64,000 nucleotides of DNA from Mercenaria mercenaria (taxonomy: Eukaryota; Mollusca; Bivalvia; Venerida; Veneridae). Position numbers and translations under genes: made by a program. This document shows, piece after piece, positions 23,101-35,100 of this stretch; position 1 is the stretch's first letter; each line of letters opens with the position of its first letter. Below the pieces are notes generated by a model. That model saw only the letters and a program-made list of their open reading frames with translations. It made no database searches and had not been told where the DNA came from. The stretch spans positions 1 to 64,000 of the forward strand of contig NW_026461775.1 in the NCBI RefSeq assembly GCF_021730395.1, written 5' to 3'.

Positions 23101-26100
23101 AGAGGGGATGAAACAGACCGCTTAAGAAAACCCAAAAAGAAATTAATTTTAAAAAATAGGACTTTTTAAAAAACTTTTTGTTGGTTAGGAGGGGTTTAAA
23201 ACCGTTTAATTTTTTAAAAATGCAACTTAAATTTATACAAAATTTTCAAATTTATATTTAAAAATTTAAATTTTAAAGTTGAAAAACAAAAAATGAACGA
23301 CTTTTTTTGGGGAAAATTTTTGTTTCCCGGGTTTAATTAAGGGTTTTTTAGAAACAAATTTTTCAAATTTTTTTAATTTACTTGAAAATTTAGAAACAAA
23401 TTTTTTAAAAGTTTTAAAAATTGATCAAAATCCAAAATTTAAAAAACAAGATTTTGTAAACTTTTAAAGGGGGTTTTTAAAAAAAGATTTTTTAAAAAAA
23501 TTTAAAATAAATTTTTAATTTAAAGTTAAAATTTAAAAAAATTTTTTTTTTTGGATCCGGTTGGGAAAAATCATAAACAAGGGAAAATCACTGCTAAAAA
23601 CAATAATTTTTGTAAAAAAAAGAAAAGCTAATGCGGGAAAATTTTTCCCCAATCCCCAAAAATTAAAAGTTAAAAAATTTTTCTTAAAAAAAGAAACAAA
23701 AATTAAAACAAAAAATTTTTCGGGGTTCTTTCTTTGGGGGAAGGTTGGGGCCCCCAAAAAAGACTTGGTGTTCTGAAATTTAATTTTTCCCAATTTTTTT
23801 AAAAAAAAAATGGGAAATTTTTTTTTGAAACTTTGAAGGAATTGGGCGAAGGGTTTCACTTTTAAAAATTTTTTAAAACTTATGTTAGGGAAAAAGGTTT
23901 TAAGTTGTGGTTGGGGGATATATTAACAAGAAAAAAAAACCCTCGGTTTTTTAAAAGGGTTTAAAATTAAACCGAATTTTGGGGAGATAAATTAAAATTT
24001 TATTAAAACAAACCCGTTTTTTAAAAATTTTTTCACAATTTTGATTTTTGGGGTGGGGGGTTTTTTTAAAATTTAAAAAATGGTGTTTTGTTTAAGAATT
24101 TTTTTAGGGGCCAGGCCCCTAGGGAAAATATAAAAGGATTAAAAAGTATAATTTTTTTTAAAAATTGGGTTTGGTTTTTTAAATTTTGGTTATTGGGGGG
24201 TTTTGGGAAAAAGAAAATTTTAAAGTAGGTTTGAGAATGTTTTATAATTTATTTTTAAGAAAAAATTAAAAATTTTTTAAAACAAAGGGGGCAGGATTTG
24301 TTTTTTCCCCAAGGGGGATTGGATTGATTAAAGTTTGTTTTAAAATTTAGGGGTTTTTTATTAATGGTGAAAAAAGGAATTTTTTTTTTTTTTTTATTGG
24401 GGGGGGTTGGGGGTTAAAAATTTTTGGGAAAAAAAATTGGGGGTTTTAAAGGGGTTTTTTTTATTTTGTTTTTAAAAAGGGTTAAAATTTATTTTTATTG
24501 ATTTAAAAGAAGTAAAAAGGGGTTTTAATTAAAGTTGTATTTTTTAAATTGGGGGGAAATTTCGGTTTGATTAAAATTTTTTGGGGGTTTTAGGGTTTTA
24601 AAAAAAAAAAAGCCGGGGTTTTTACCTTTTTTTAAAAAACCCGACGGCCCCGGTTTAAATTTTTTACGGGGCCCCCGACGCCGGGGGGAACCCTTTGTCT
24701 TTTCCCAAAAGCCTCATCTTTTAAACGGGGGGGGGGGGGGGGGGCCATACAGCCGTTTTTTTCCCAAATCATCAAACCCGCCCCGGTTTTCAGCCCGTTT
24801 TTCCCTTTAAAACCCCCTTGTTTTTGCTCCCAAACCTTCAAACTAAGACAAAAAAAATAAGGGAATTTAGTGCATTAAAAACATTTAAAAGAAAAATCTT
24901 TAGTGCACACCTTTAATGTCAAAAAACAGCAGGCCCGAACCCCTTAACAGACAAGGGGGATCCATTCACAAACCCCTACTCAAACACCTTTAAAAAACAA
25001 AAACGTTTTGACTTTTCCCGGAAATAAGCATAAAAAAACTCGGCCCAATGAATAAAAGTTGAAACCGGGGTTTTATAAGTGTTTATTTTTTATTATAAAG
25101 TGGTTTGGGTTTTTAAATTTTTCTTTAATTTTTTTTTTATGGTTTTTTAATTTTTTTCAATACCCCTTTTTTTTTTTAAAAATAACAAATCCCAAAGAAT
25201 TTTATTTTTCCAAAATTTAAATTTAAAAAAATTTGATGAATTCAATTTCAAAGGGGGAAAATTACTTGTTTTTTTAATAAAAAGGGGATAATTTGTAAAT
25301 AACCAAACCCTTTTTATTTTTTTATATTTTCATTTGGGGTTTTCCCGGGCCCGTTTATTTTTTGTTTTTTAAATTTTCCCTTTTTTCAAAATAATTTTTA
25401 ATTTTAAATTTATTTATTTAATTTTGTGTCATTTTTTAATTCTTTAAAATTTTTTTTTATCTATGTAAAGGAAATTAAAAAAAACAAGGGAATTAAAAAA
25501 AATTATTTTAAACATAAAATAATTTTGGGCTAAATTCACCACATTAAAAAATTTTAAATTCCTTATGTTATATTTGGGGCCCAAAATTATTCCCCAAAAT
25601 TTTTTATTTTGGTAGTTTTTTAAAATTTTTAAAAGGAAACTATTTTTTTAAATTTTAAAAACCTATGTTTTTCCCTTTTAAATCATTTTTTAATTTTAAA
25701 ACATCTTTTTTAAATCAAGGTTTTTTTTGGGTTAAAACCCTTGGGTTTTTAAAATTTTCCGGGATTGGTCGTTGGACCAAGGGGTTAAAAAGGGCAAAAA
25801 GGGGTTTTTTTTACTTTTGCACAAACAAATTTCTTTTCTACGCATTTTACAGCGGGTCCCTTTTTTATTTCATTTCAATTGGGCCCCATTCCGAACCCCG
25901 CTGTTTAAGCTTGGGCCCTTTTTTTTTAAAAAAACTTTTATCAAAAAAAGCTAGACACTACATGTCTCAAACGAGATCAGAACGTACTCAACAAGATTTC
26001 GATGTTTACAATGTCCGTTATCTTTTCACCTTAGATTTATTATTTAAATGTAATTAAATACCTAATAAAACTATTTATATATCTGCACTTTTCATCTAAT

Positions 26101-29100
26101 TTCCTTTTAGGGCCAACGAGCATTTTGATAGAACCTGATGGTCGGACACTTAATAGTTTCGGATTTGAAGCGGAAAATAAATACGCTGACTAGCGGCAAA
26201 CCAGGAACACGAGGACTGGTATTTCTTCGAACGGTTTAAAATGAAGCTGTACGAAAACCAGGTACATACATGTAGATGAATGTTTATTTTCTTTGAACTT
26301 TTGACTGTTGTCAGTTAAATAAACACATCATATTTTCACCCTTAAAGGCACTGATCTCCAGATTTTCAATAGAAATGATCTGTCTTTAAAATTGAAGTTT
26401 GTCATATTGTGAAAATAAGAACTTGGGCTTTTGTTTCTAAACTACCTTAAAAATGCTGAATCAAGAAATAAAAACATGCACGAGTCCGGAATCTAACCCG
26501 GGCCGCCGCGGCAATAAAATTTTTCCTGCGTTCTTGACCGATACTCCAAGTACGTTGTTAACGGTCGTTAAATATTTTTTTTTAAAAAAGCTTTATAATA
26601 AAGGCAGTTTACCACCGGCGCCCTGTTAGAAATTTTGAATGGAAAATTAAAAAAAAAAATTTCTTATGTCTTTCTATAACATGTAATATGTCTTTAACTA
26701 AGTTTCAAATCCTTATTAAACATATAGCAACAATTACCTGATATTTAAAAAACATTTTTTGCTGTACGATCTGGAGGTCAGTGCTCTTAAGTGGGGTGGG
26801 GGTGAGGGGAGAGAATAAATGTCGTTGATAAAATCTGTAAGAAGATCATTAAGTTTTGAAGCATAGAACACCACCCAAGGCAACCTAATAGCAGATTTGA
26901 TTTGCTGGAGTCTGTTCGTGAAAGGTAATAAAATCTACAACATCCCTCACGCCGCAAGCACCAGTTAAAGGTGAACTCTGTCATTTGGAAACATTCAATA
27001 GATTCCATTTTCCGGTACCAGATGAGTCCAAACAGTCAAATTAAACATGAATTTATGATACTTAAATTTAGAGACTTGGGAGAGGCATGATGTTGGAAGA
27101 TATAAGTGGAAAGAAAAGTCTGCCAGCTAAAACAGTGTTCTCGCTGTCCATAAAGTACATGAAGGATGATGTTATGAAGACTGTACAAGATAAAACTTTG
27201 GTTGTGGCACCAAGGAAGACGAAATACATTGGGTCATTACTGTACCAGCTATCTGGAATGATGCCGCGAAGCAATTCATGAGGGAAGCTGCACAAGAGGT
27301 AAGCAAATAATCAACCATTGATTTCTTTTTTAGTGACATTGTTATGAAGAAAATATTAAAAATCATAACAATTAAGTTTTCAGTTTAACAAAAATACACA
27401 AGTGCAGGAATAAATTTTTCCTCTTTTAGACATTAACCAAAAGTAACTGTTTGTTTATGATGTAGGCTGTTTGCACAGGTCATAATATGGGGACCAAAGG
27501 GTCTTCTGTCTATGTAGTTAATGTATAAGTAAAACCTATATACCGTTTGACTGATGAATATTTTCTACTTAAGCAACGTTTGTTGCTGTTGAGGTTGCTG
27601 AAATCACATGGCAAATCTATGCTTGACACGTAGGTAGCATTTTCATAATGAAATAATAACATGACAGAATGTGTCATAGATACTCAGGTCATACACCGCC
27701 ACTACAATTTGGGGGCTCATTTTTGTTCGTGACGTCACTAACGGCACAGACACTGTACTTCGCAGAGGAGCGCAGGTATCATTCGATTGACCAATAAGAT
27801 TGATTACATTTATCTGAGACTGTCTTTCATTTGATTGGTAAATTGATAAAAGTATTTTACACATACATTTTTGAAAGGAAATGGAATACAGATGCCATTG
27901 TTTTTGGAAACCGGGTGCAAAATTTTTTGTTGACACATATAAAAAAAATGGCGGAAAGGACTCCTTTTACGCAGCAAGCTCTACAATGAGCATTTCCGCG
28001 GAAAATACCAAAGCATCCTACATGATCGGGGTTTCCCATCGGACAAGCAGGGCATAATTTCTGATTAGTTATAGCTAAATGCTCATGCTATGATTGTATG
28101 TGTTACTGTGCATACTGATACGGGACGTCACATTTATTGAAAACGCCGGACCATTCCACTGCGCACGCATGCTTTTCAGGCAAACAGCCGCAGTCACAAG
28201 CACAAAAACACACCTGCTAAGTTATCATCACTCCACACATTCCTTTTGCAGATTTCATTAGATGACTTACAGGGCTGAATTATTCTAAACCGTATTTGAC
28301 ATGAATTATCAATTCTTATATCTAAATAGGAGCAAGCATAAAATATCAAGTTTTGCTTGTGACTGATGCAGTTCTGGTCTTTAAACACACGTTTATTGTA
28401 AAAGGGAATATTACAAGAAGTGGTGGACGTAAAATCGAAAGGAAAACCGGCGAGTAAAAACTTGTTTCCCTTTTTCAAATGATCATCATTTCGCCGGCGC
28501 CGGTATATGCTGAAAATATGAGAAATTTGGCTCTGTACTGAAATTTTTTAAACAGACCTGCACGTTATTGAAACAAAGTCAATACATAGCGTTCCATGGG
28601 CATCTAATCAGGAGCGCCTGTCGTCTCGTAATAGTCGCCCACAGGAGAGTCTAAATCCGTTATACTAAAAGTGCTATAAATGGACATTTCCACGGAAAAT
28701 ACCAAACATATCATATATGATTGGTGTTTCCCGTCACAGATAGTGCCTAATTGCATACGTTTAACATAATTATGTGTTCGTGTAATTTAATTTGTCAATT
28801 AAGCTTTAAAGTTCTATCAATGTATTTTTATTTAAGGCTGGTATATTAAAGCATAAGTTGACTATAGCTTTGGAACCGAAGCAGCTAGTTTATACTGTCG
28901 CCATCTACCGGTCGTAAAACTCAGCAATGATAAAACTACGTTGTCTACGTTTGCAGTCGGAAAACGATACCTTTTTTTGGATGCAGGAGGCAAGTTTATT
29001 ATGTCTCCCACCACACAGTGGTGTGGGAGACATACTGATTTACTCCAGTCTGTGTGTCTGTCTGTCTGTCACAAAGCTTGTCTACACTCTAAATCGAACA

Positions 29101-32100
29101 TTTCTCATCCGATCTTCACCAAACTTCAACAAAATGTGTCTGCCAATAAGTGCTCGGCCAAGTTCGATAACTAGCTAAATCGGCCTAGGCACTTCGGAAT
29201 TATGGCCCTTGATTTACCAAAAGCACTCAGATTTCTTGCGCAGTTTTACCCATAAATCGGCGCCTATACTACTAGTAGTATAGGCGTCCTTTTGGTGTCA
29301 AGAAAGCACATGCACATGTGGATTAAGTAAACCGTATATAAAGACTGACTTACTATTTAGATGATTAGGCAGTTGTGGGAGACATGTGCTTTTCCCAAAC
29401 TCTAGTTTTTTATGTTATTGTTGAAACATTTAATTGTTGAAATAAATCATGTACGAAATAATGTGACTCCTTTTTAAGATCATTATGAAACATATGCCGC
29501 ACGCTTAACACAGATGTTACAAAGCAAAACTTTCGAACGTGTTATCATATTGCATTACATTTTAACTGGTATAGAACAGGTTTTTATCCGAAGTAAAAAT
29601 ATTTATTACTTTTTTTTTTTAACTCATCTTAAATTAGGAATTACAATAAACATTGTTCTTTTTAAAACATTTGAATAATATACAAATTAGGATTAAACTA
29701 AGACTGAATTAAATGACAGACAGTGAAATAATTAATGTTCCCTTCAGATCGCAACCCCATAGCAGTGTATGTAAGAAAAGGTATACGGAAAACATATACT
29801 CAAAAATACATTCCAGCACAAAATGGCTGTTCTTGTCACTTTTCGGGGGTGTTTTAACAGGAAATAAAACGTGTGGTAACAGAGATATTCTCGCACTCAC
29901 GTGCTGTTAAAATACCTTTTTCTATATTCGCGTTCCGTGGCAAAACGTAAACGCGTTACGGCCCAGAAACGGATATTTAAAAAAGTAATGACGTCAACGT
30001 GAAAAAAACAGCGAAGGCAATACCGCGCGTTTCGTGAAATTTAATGACGTTGAGGGATAATTTATTCGTTTTTTATTTTGTATGCGTTTTATGCTAGAAA
30101 AGCGTTAACGCATGTTCATTCAGTGTTACTTCTTCAGAATCCCTCGGGAAACGTTGGTAACATCGCCCTGCCGGGCTCGGGCACCAACCAATCCCTCGGG
30201 ATTCAACAGATGTTATAACAGGAAAACACATGCGTTATCCCTACACAGACGAAGTATAACATACACCGAGGTCAAAACTAGAAAATAAAGGTACACAGTA
30301 CAATTCTCGTGACCATGCTGTAACCTCTTAAACTGGTTTGACATGTGACTTAAATAGTGTAATTATTTTCTATTTAAATCATTAAACATTGAACTAATCT
30401 GTCCGCCCGCTTAACTCAATAGGAAAAGAGCAGACAGATGAGAGTTCGATCTCCGGGTGAGGTGTATGTTCTCCGTGGTGATTAAAAAAGCACATTGTTT
30501 TTGGAGACATTCGTCCTCCAGCCCTTATTCATGTGGGGAAGTTTGCACTTGCGTTCTGAGAACAGATTTAATCCTAGTTCAGAATCAAGAAACTACTATA
30601 GGTTAACTGCCCGCCGTTATGTTACTGAAATACTTTTGAAAAATGGCGCTTCCCCAAAGCAATCAGATTCTCTTAGTCACTCGTTTTTTTTAACTCACTT
30701 AGACTTTTAAAAGTATTATTGTATAAAAGTAAAATTATTACATATTATTGTTATAAAATTATTTACTTGTATTCATATTCATAGGTAGCAACTTTTAGAA
30801 GATATCGTCTTAATGAGATTTCAGGTTTTGATTAATGTCTTGTGTTGGAAGGTTTTGTTTGTTTTGGGTTTAACGCCGTTTCAGTCATGTAACGGCGGGC
30901 AGTTAACCTAACCGGTGTTCCTGGATTCTGTACCAGTACAAACCTGTTCTCCACAAGTAACTGCCAACTTCCCCACATGAATCAGAGGTGGAGGACTAAT
31001 GATTTCAGACACAATGTCGTTGATCAAGATGTAGAGCGTGAAAGTGACAGTTTTTATTAGTCCGTTCCAAATATTTTTAGCTCACCTGTCACGAAGTGAC
31101 AAGGTGAGCTTTTGTGATCGCGCAGCGTCCGTCGTCCGTCGTCCGTGCGTCCGTGTGTAAACTTTTCCTTGTGACCTCTCTAGAGGTCACATTTTTTGTG
31201 GGATCTTTATGAAAGTTGGTCAGAATGTTCATCTTGATGATATCTAGGTCAAGTTTGAAACTGGGTCACGTGCCCTCAAAAACTAGGTCAGTAGGTCTAA
31301 AAATAGACAAACCTTGTGACCTCTCTAGAGGCCATATATTTCAAAAGATCTTCATGAAAATTGGTCAGAATGTTCATCTTGATGATATCTAGATCAAGTT
31401 CGAAACTGGGTCACGTGCCGTCAAAAACTAGGTCAGTATGTCTAAAAATAGAAAAACATTGTGACCTCTCTAGAGGCCATATATTTCGCAAGATCTTCAT
31501 GAAAATTGGTCAGAATGTTCATCTCGATGATATCTAGGTCAAGTTCGAAACTGGGTCACGTGCGGTCAAAAACTAGGTCAGTAGGTCTAAAAACAGAAAA
31601 ACCTTGTGACCTCTCTAGAGGCCATATTATATATTTCATGCGATCTTCATGAAAATTGGTCAGAATGTTCACCTTGATGATATCTAGGTCAAGTTCGAAA
31701 GTGGGTCACGTGTATTCAAAAAATAGGTCAGTAGGTCAAATAATAGAAAAACCTTGTGACCTCTCTAGAGGCCACATTTTTCATGGGATCTGTATGAAAG
31801 TTGGTCTGAATGTTTATCTTGATGATGTATAGGTAAAGTTTGAAACTGGATCAACTGCAATCAAAAACTAGGTCAGAGGGTCTTGAAATAGAAAAACATT
31901 GTGACCTCTCTAGAGGCCATACCCTTGAATGGTTCTTCATGAAAATTGGTCAGAATGTTCACCTTGATGATATCTGGGTCAAATTTGAAACTGGGTAACG
32001 TGCCATAAAAAACTAGGTCAGTAGATCAAATAATAAAAAAAACCTTGTGACCTCTCTAGAGGCCATACTTTTCATGGGATCTGTATGAAAGTTGGTCTGA

Positions 32101-35100
32101 ATGTTCATCTTGATGATATCTAGGTCAAGTTTGAAACTGGGTCAACTGCGGTCAAAAACTAGGTCAGTAGGTCTAAAATTATTAAAATCTTTTGACCTCT
32201 CTAGAGGCCATATTTTTCAATGGATCTTCATGAAAATTGATCTGAATGTTTACCTTGGAGATATCTAGGTCTGTTTCGAAACTGAGTCACGTGCAGTCAA
32301 AAACTAGGCCAGTAGGTATAAAAATAGAAAAACCTTGTGACCTCTCTAGAGGCCATATTTTTCATGAGATCTTCATAAAAATTAGTGAGAGTGTTCACCT
32401 TGATGATATCTACATACAATTCAAAACAGGGTCACGTATCTTCGAAAACTAGGTCAATAGGTCAAATAATAGAAAAACCTTGTGACCTCTCTAGAGACCA
32501 TATTTTTCAATGGATCTTCATGAAAATTGGTCAAAATTTTTATCTTGATAATATCTAGGTCAAGTTCAAAACTGGGTCACATGAGCTCAAAAACTAGGTC
32601 AATATGTCAAATAATAGAAAAAAAACGACGTCATACTCAAAACTGGGTCATGTGGGAAGAGGTGAGCGATTCAGGACCATCATGGTCCTCTTGTTATAAA
32701 ATAGAAAAGAGCAATTCTATTCTACAAGCACGTTTCAAAATAGTAGCTTTTATTGCAATATTTTCTTGAATTGTTTGGAAGAAACTATGTAATTAGTTAC
32801 TGGTGAATTTTAATACGTGGAACAAAAATAAACTTAAAGTTGTGTTAACTCTCTTCTCAGTGACATCTGAAACGTGTTAGAAACCCTTCTAACTACTGTT
32901 GTTAATTGAAAACTGTCTGTCTCTTGTGATAATATCATTACATCTAGAACTCACAGGCAAACAACAGTCATTCATTAACTATACCTGAACAATATTCGGA
33001 GAACATGAAGCAAAGAATGTATATGACAAGTTATTCTTTGTCGGGGTTAACAACAACGTCACAATAATTTCGTATTCAATACTCATAGACATAAGGATGT
33101 TTCAGGTATATTTGATTGTTTTAAAAAGAAAATAGAATAAGAATAAACAGATAAAAGTGTACAATGGAAGGCTGACTTTCCTTTTGTTACAGGTGGCACT
33201 GTGGATATCACAGTGCATGAAGTTCTAAGTGGCGGAAAGCTTAAAGAACTGTACAAGGCTAGTGGTGGTAACTGGGGAGGTACTAGAGTTGATCAGGCTT
33301 TCATCGACTTTCTGTCCGACGTTACAGGTGAATATTATATATCTTACTGTACTTGAAATTTAGATGCATTCAAATAAGGTAATATACCTGAATTGAATTC
33401 ACTAAATGTAGTAATAAATGCCAGTGCATACGGGACACATTGATTCAATGTTTTCACGTCGGGAAAACTTTGCCAGGTCCACAAGTAATATGATTCAGTA
33501 TTATGATTAAGTATAAAATATTGACTCCCTTATCTATCCTTCAAGTGTGAACAGTGACGATTGTCACCTTAAATTGTTCTGCTACAGTCTTTTTTTTTTA
33601 ATTTTCGCGAAGCCGGATAAAAAGTAGCCGTAAGAAGCAAAACGCAAAGGGTAGGACCATTTATATCTTAAATATCTTTTTATCAATATCATTTTAAGGT
33701 CCGGATGTAATGTCGAAATTCAAAGAAAACCATATAGAAGACTACATTGACCTGTTGAGACATTTTGAAGTTAAAAAGAGAGTTATACACCCCAGCAGTG
33801 ACTCTATAGTAACATTCAGTATACCACAAACGCTTGCTGACTTAGTGAAAGAACTCAAAGAAGAAACATTACAGAAAATATTTGATAAGACAGTTTTCTC
33901 AAATCAGGTACATGTACAGTGTGTTTGTATCTTTTCTCTTTGTGCCAAATCGCGTATTTTAGTTGTGATATACTTTGCTTTGTCATTCACGTCAAAAATC
34001 CAAAAACCTTTCAGGTGAAAGTTAAAATTGCTTGTTTTCTCAATATAAACGCCTGATCCGCAGAAGTAGAAAAGATGGACATGCAGGTCTGAACAAAGTA
34101 AACATATTTACAATCACCAAGTAACAATCAATGAAATAAAGCACCAGTTTGGTTAAATACTTCTAAACAATGTCTCTTTCAAAGACCTCAACAATGCTAA
34201 ATGCTTACAGAAGCAACTCATCAACTTTCTTTTGTCCAATAATGGCGTAATCAAGTATTAGTGGTAGCGTGCTAAATGACAAATCCATCAAAACTAAACA
34301 ACGAAGTTTAGTAGTGGTTCACCCTGTAAGGAACGAAAGGAAGTGGGCTAGAAGCATGACACCCTTTCCGTTTAACATTTGGCTTGTTTTTCCTGCTTGC
34401 TGTTGTCTTGTTTATCATATTTGTGTCTCCCAAGAATCTAAAGGATATACACTATTCAACTTTCGTACTCAGTCACTTAGACTTTCAATATGTTATTAAA
34501 ATAAAATGAATATAATTATAAACGTCATGAACAGTTATACCATTACTTGATTTTTGTCTTAGCATTACTTTAATCTTAGCGACAATTTGTAAAAATTTCA
34601 TTTCATTCAGTTTAATGATCACAGAATAATAACAAATTAGCAGCAACACCCACTTCGGTCAAATTCACAATAGCCTAACATCTATTTATATCATTTGTTC
34701 CCGCCGTCCACATTGATTACCTTGAAACAACAGTGTAGAATTGAACCAAAGTACCTTTAAATGACTGCTGAGTGTTTGCAATGTCATGTTCTATGTAATG
34801 TAAGATGAGCGGGTACGACAGGTGTCGTTCTCGTCGTTTCAATAAGTCCCGCAACTTAACTGATGAAGAAAATAAAGTTACTTGGTTTAAGCCGCAGAAA
34901 GTACTGTTCCCTAAGTTTAGAGGATATTACATTGTGTGTCTTTTCATATTGAATTTATTAAACGAGTTGAATAAAATAATAAAATGCGAAGCTCTGCCGA
35001 GCATCTTATAATTTTATTCAACGAGTTTAATGAATTCAATGTGGAAAAGTCACAAATGTAATATTCTTTTTATCACATGTTAGCTTCTCCTACCGAAACA

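Larger units (their letters stand above)
9016..25841 (+). mobile_element. Polinton (Maverick), about 16.8 kb, broken
   Basis: The ends are inverted copies: GTAGTAAAGTAATTGTTTGT at the left and, reversed, GTAGAAAAGAAATTTGTTTG at the right. Similarity extends about 120 bases inward, including TTGGTCCAACCGACCAAT. The element is flanked by 6-bp direct repeats GCATTA (9010-9015) and GCATTT (25842-25847), the duplication size known for Polintons. Length fits the 15-20 kb family range. Parts recognised are a PLA2-like domain, a retrovirus-type integrase with chromodomain, a small membrane protein, traces of protein-primed DNA polymerase B, and a minus-strand block that may hold the capsid gene. All frames are broken, very many times (dozens or more). 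Much of this may be consensus error, so age cannot be judged from decay; similar ends and intact duplications suggest it is not old. Confidence 0.85.
11100..25955. other. Zone of inflated homopolymers (probable poor consensus)
   Basis: Single bases are rare, while runs of 3-10 identical bases dominate on both strands, unlike all DNA before about 9 kb and after 25.96 kb. The zone passes the Polinton right end and includes 110 bases of host minisatellite, so the property does not belong to the element. It is best explained as low-accuracy assembled sequence. Confidence 0.75.

Noticed and set aside
11807-24841. Many open frames of 60-115 codons on both strands
   Set aside because: They are Lys/Phe/Asn-rich artefacts of homopolymer-inflated sequence inside the Polinton; none shows a domain on its own.
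9016-25841. LTR retrotransposon or retrovirus as source of the integrase
   Set aside because: Ends are inverted, not direct; target duplication is 6 bp; no reverse transcriptase was recognised; PLA2-like and polymerase B traces fit a Polinton.
30400-30475. Possible plus-strand tRNA gene
   Set aside because: tRNA-like head continues directly into the known SINE body and the cloverleaf is incomplete.
31077-32695. Regular repeat array resembling a CRISPR
   Set aside because: Units are 145 bp, contiguous and without unique spacers, in an animal genome; it is a tandem-core mobile element.
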